From Desulfobacterales bacterium (GTDB lineage: Bacteria; Desulfobacterota; Desulfobacteria; Desulfobacterales; Desulfobacteraceae), in assembly GCA_022361135.1 (NCBI GenBank), contig JAKSBM010000690.1, forward strand, positions 1 to 6,624: DNA of 6,624 bases, in the 5' to 3' direction. Each line of letters starts with the position of its first letter. Within the stretch, counting starts at the first letter, position 1. Positions 5,626-6,624 of this stretch are shown in pieces. Under the pieces are notes generated by a model that was not told where the DNA came from, searched no databases, and saw only the letters and a program-made list of their open reading frames with translations. The translations under genes were made by a program, and so were the position numbers.

Positions 5626-6624
5626 GTGGAAACCGAGGTTTTAATCATAGGCGGCGGTTCGACCGGCACCGGTATTGCCAGGGATTTGGCGCTCAGGGGC
5701 ATCGACTGCATCCTCATCGATCAAAAAGATATCAATTTTGGTGCCTCCGGCGCCAATCACGGGTTGTTGCACTCCGGTGCCAGGTATGTGTTCAAGGATG
5801 GACTGGCCGCATCGGAATGCCATGTGGAAAATCAACTGTTGAAACGGTTGGCCCCCCATTGCATTGAAGACACAGGCGGGCTCTTTGTGGCCGTGGAAGG
5901 GGATGACGACGATTACATTTCCCAATTCCCGGAGCTGTGTCGCAAATACGGCCTCCCGGTCCGGGAAATCTCCGTGGCTGCGGCATTGGAGATGGAGCCC
6001 TGTCTGTCCGGGAACCTCAAGGCAGCCTTTGAGGTGGCCGATGCCGTGGTGGATCCCTTTATGCTTTCCCTGGACAATGCTGCCCATGCCCAGGCCAATG
6101 GGGCCACCCCGATGATGAACGTCGCCCTCACCGGATTTGATGCCGTGGACGGAAAGATCCTGGCAGCCCGGGTGCGCCATGGGAAAACCGGCAGGGAATT
6201 CACCATCCAAGCCAATCAATTTGTCAATGCCACCGGGGCCTGGGCCGACATTGTGGCCTCCATGGCCGGTGCCGATATCTCCATGAGTTATTCCAAGGGG
6301 TCTTTGCTCATCACCCAGGAGCGGATGAACCAGCGGGTGATCAACCGCCTGCGGCCGGCTTCGGATGCCGATATCCTGGTTCCCGGGGGCACGGTTTCCA
6401 TCATCGGTACCACTTCCATTGAAATCGACAATCTGGATGATATCCATCCCACCACCGCCGAGGTGGACGCCATTGTCAGGGAGGGGGCATGCATGGTGCC
6501 GTCCCTGGGCGATGCCCGTTATATCCGGGCCTATGCCGGGGTTCGTCCCCTGGTGAGGACCTCCGGCGGCGACGGTAGAAATATCAGCCGGAATTATACC
6601 TTGAAAACCCATGAACAGGACAAT
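5626..6624 (+). CDS. glpA: Anaerobic glycerol-3-phosphate dehydrogenase FAD subunit A, 3' end beyond window
   Basis: GlpA oxidises sn-glycerol-3-phosphate to dihydroxyacetone phosphate and passes electrons through GlpB/GlpC to the membrane quinone. The 333 visible codons (E. coli GlpA has about 540) stay open to the right edge. The N-terminus carries the FAD-binding motif GGGSTGTG (9-16) with the following ARDLALRG. GlpA hallmarks follow: NHGLLHSGARY (44-54), VVDPFMLS (141-148), VNATGAW (200-206), SKGSLLI (223-229), INRLRPASDADILVPGG (239-255), IGTTS (260-264) and AYAGVRPLV (302-310), closely matching E. coli GlpA. The start must be GTG 5626: an in-frame TGA lies at 5596, and the protein then begins a few residues before the FAD motif as expected. 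A modest AAGAG at 5615-5619 precedes it. An ATG two bases earlier is in another frame and stops after six codons. Partner subunits would be expected downstream. Confidence 0.94.
   Translation, partial: METEVLIIGGGSTGTGIARDLALRGIDCILIDQKDINFGASGANHGLLHSGARYVFKDGLAASECHVENQLLKRLAPHCIEDTGGLFVAVEGDDDDYISQFPELCRKYGLPVREISVAAALEMEPCLSGNLKAAFEVADAVVDPFMLSLDNAAHAQANGATPMMNVALTGFDAVDGKILAARVRHGKTGREFTIQANQFVNATGAWADIVASMAGADISMSYSKGSLLITQERMNQRVINRLRPASDADILVPGGTVSIIGTTSIEIDNLDDIHPTTAEVDAIVREGACMVPSLGDARYIRAYAGVRPLVRTSGGDGRNISRNYTLKTHEQDN

Noticed and set aside
5641..6612. A 323-codon open frame on the minus strand
   Set aside because: It is exactly antisense to glpA, its translation is rich in Gly/His/Pro/Ile with no recognisable domain, and the plus-strand frame matches GlpA along its whole visible length. 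The openness comes from codon bias.
1..6624. Mobile element, CRISPR, tRNA or phage defence genes
   Set aside because: No transposase, integrase, regularly spaced repeats, tRNA-like cloverleaf or defence domain was seen; the genes are metabolic and uniform in base use.

Overview
The window reads as a chromosomal segment of an anaerobic bacterium, most probably a Desulfobacterota (Desulfobacteraceae-like) sulfate reducer. This rests on a membrane-anchored iron-sulfur/cytochrome b pair of the formate dehydrogenase type, an anaerobic-type GlpA, and moderately GC-rich codon use with many GCC, CTG, CCC and CGG codons. The taxonomic call is inference; there is no rRNA or other marker here. I see no tRNA, rRNA, CRISPR array, insertion sequence or phage gene.

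Layout. (1) Positions 1-1107, plus strand: the 3' part of an iron-sulfur electron-transfer subunit, overlapping by four bases a small four-helix cytochrome b subunit. These are the last two subunits of a membrane oxidoreductase whose catalytic subunit would lie upstream. (2) 1081-1974, minus strand: a ten-helix EamA/DMT-type transporter whose 3' end overlaps the cytochrome gene. (3) 2048-4248, plus strand: three closely spaced genes, a SAM hydrolase (SAM hydroxide adenosyltransferase, DUF62), a human-type methylthioadenosine/adenosine phosphorylase and an adenine phosphoribosyltransferase. (4) 4249-4347: a strongly self-complementary leader that can pair with the ribosome binding site of the next gene. 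(5) 4348-4824, plus strand: a small putative lipoprotein of unknown function, overlapping at its 3' end a minus-strand GNAT acetyltransferase (4802-5293). (6) 5294-5625: a non-coding gap with several small dyads. (7) 5626 to the window end, plus strand: the first 333 codons of glpA, the FAD subunit of anaerobic glycerol-3-phosphate dehydrogenase, starting with GTG.

How the genes work together. The central three genes form a coherent chain: SAM + water gives adenosine + methionine; adenosine (or methylthioadenosine) + phosphate gives adenine + a ribose-1-phosphate; adenine + PRPP gives AMP. This is the most interesting part of the window. It suggests a compact SAM-to-AMP salvage route, and a tryptophan in the phosphorylase where human MTAP has Val233 would fit use of adenosine. 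The iron-sulfur/cytochrome b pair and GlpA at the two ends both feed electrons toward the membrane quinone pool in related systems, but they are separate transcription units.
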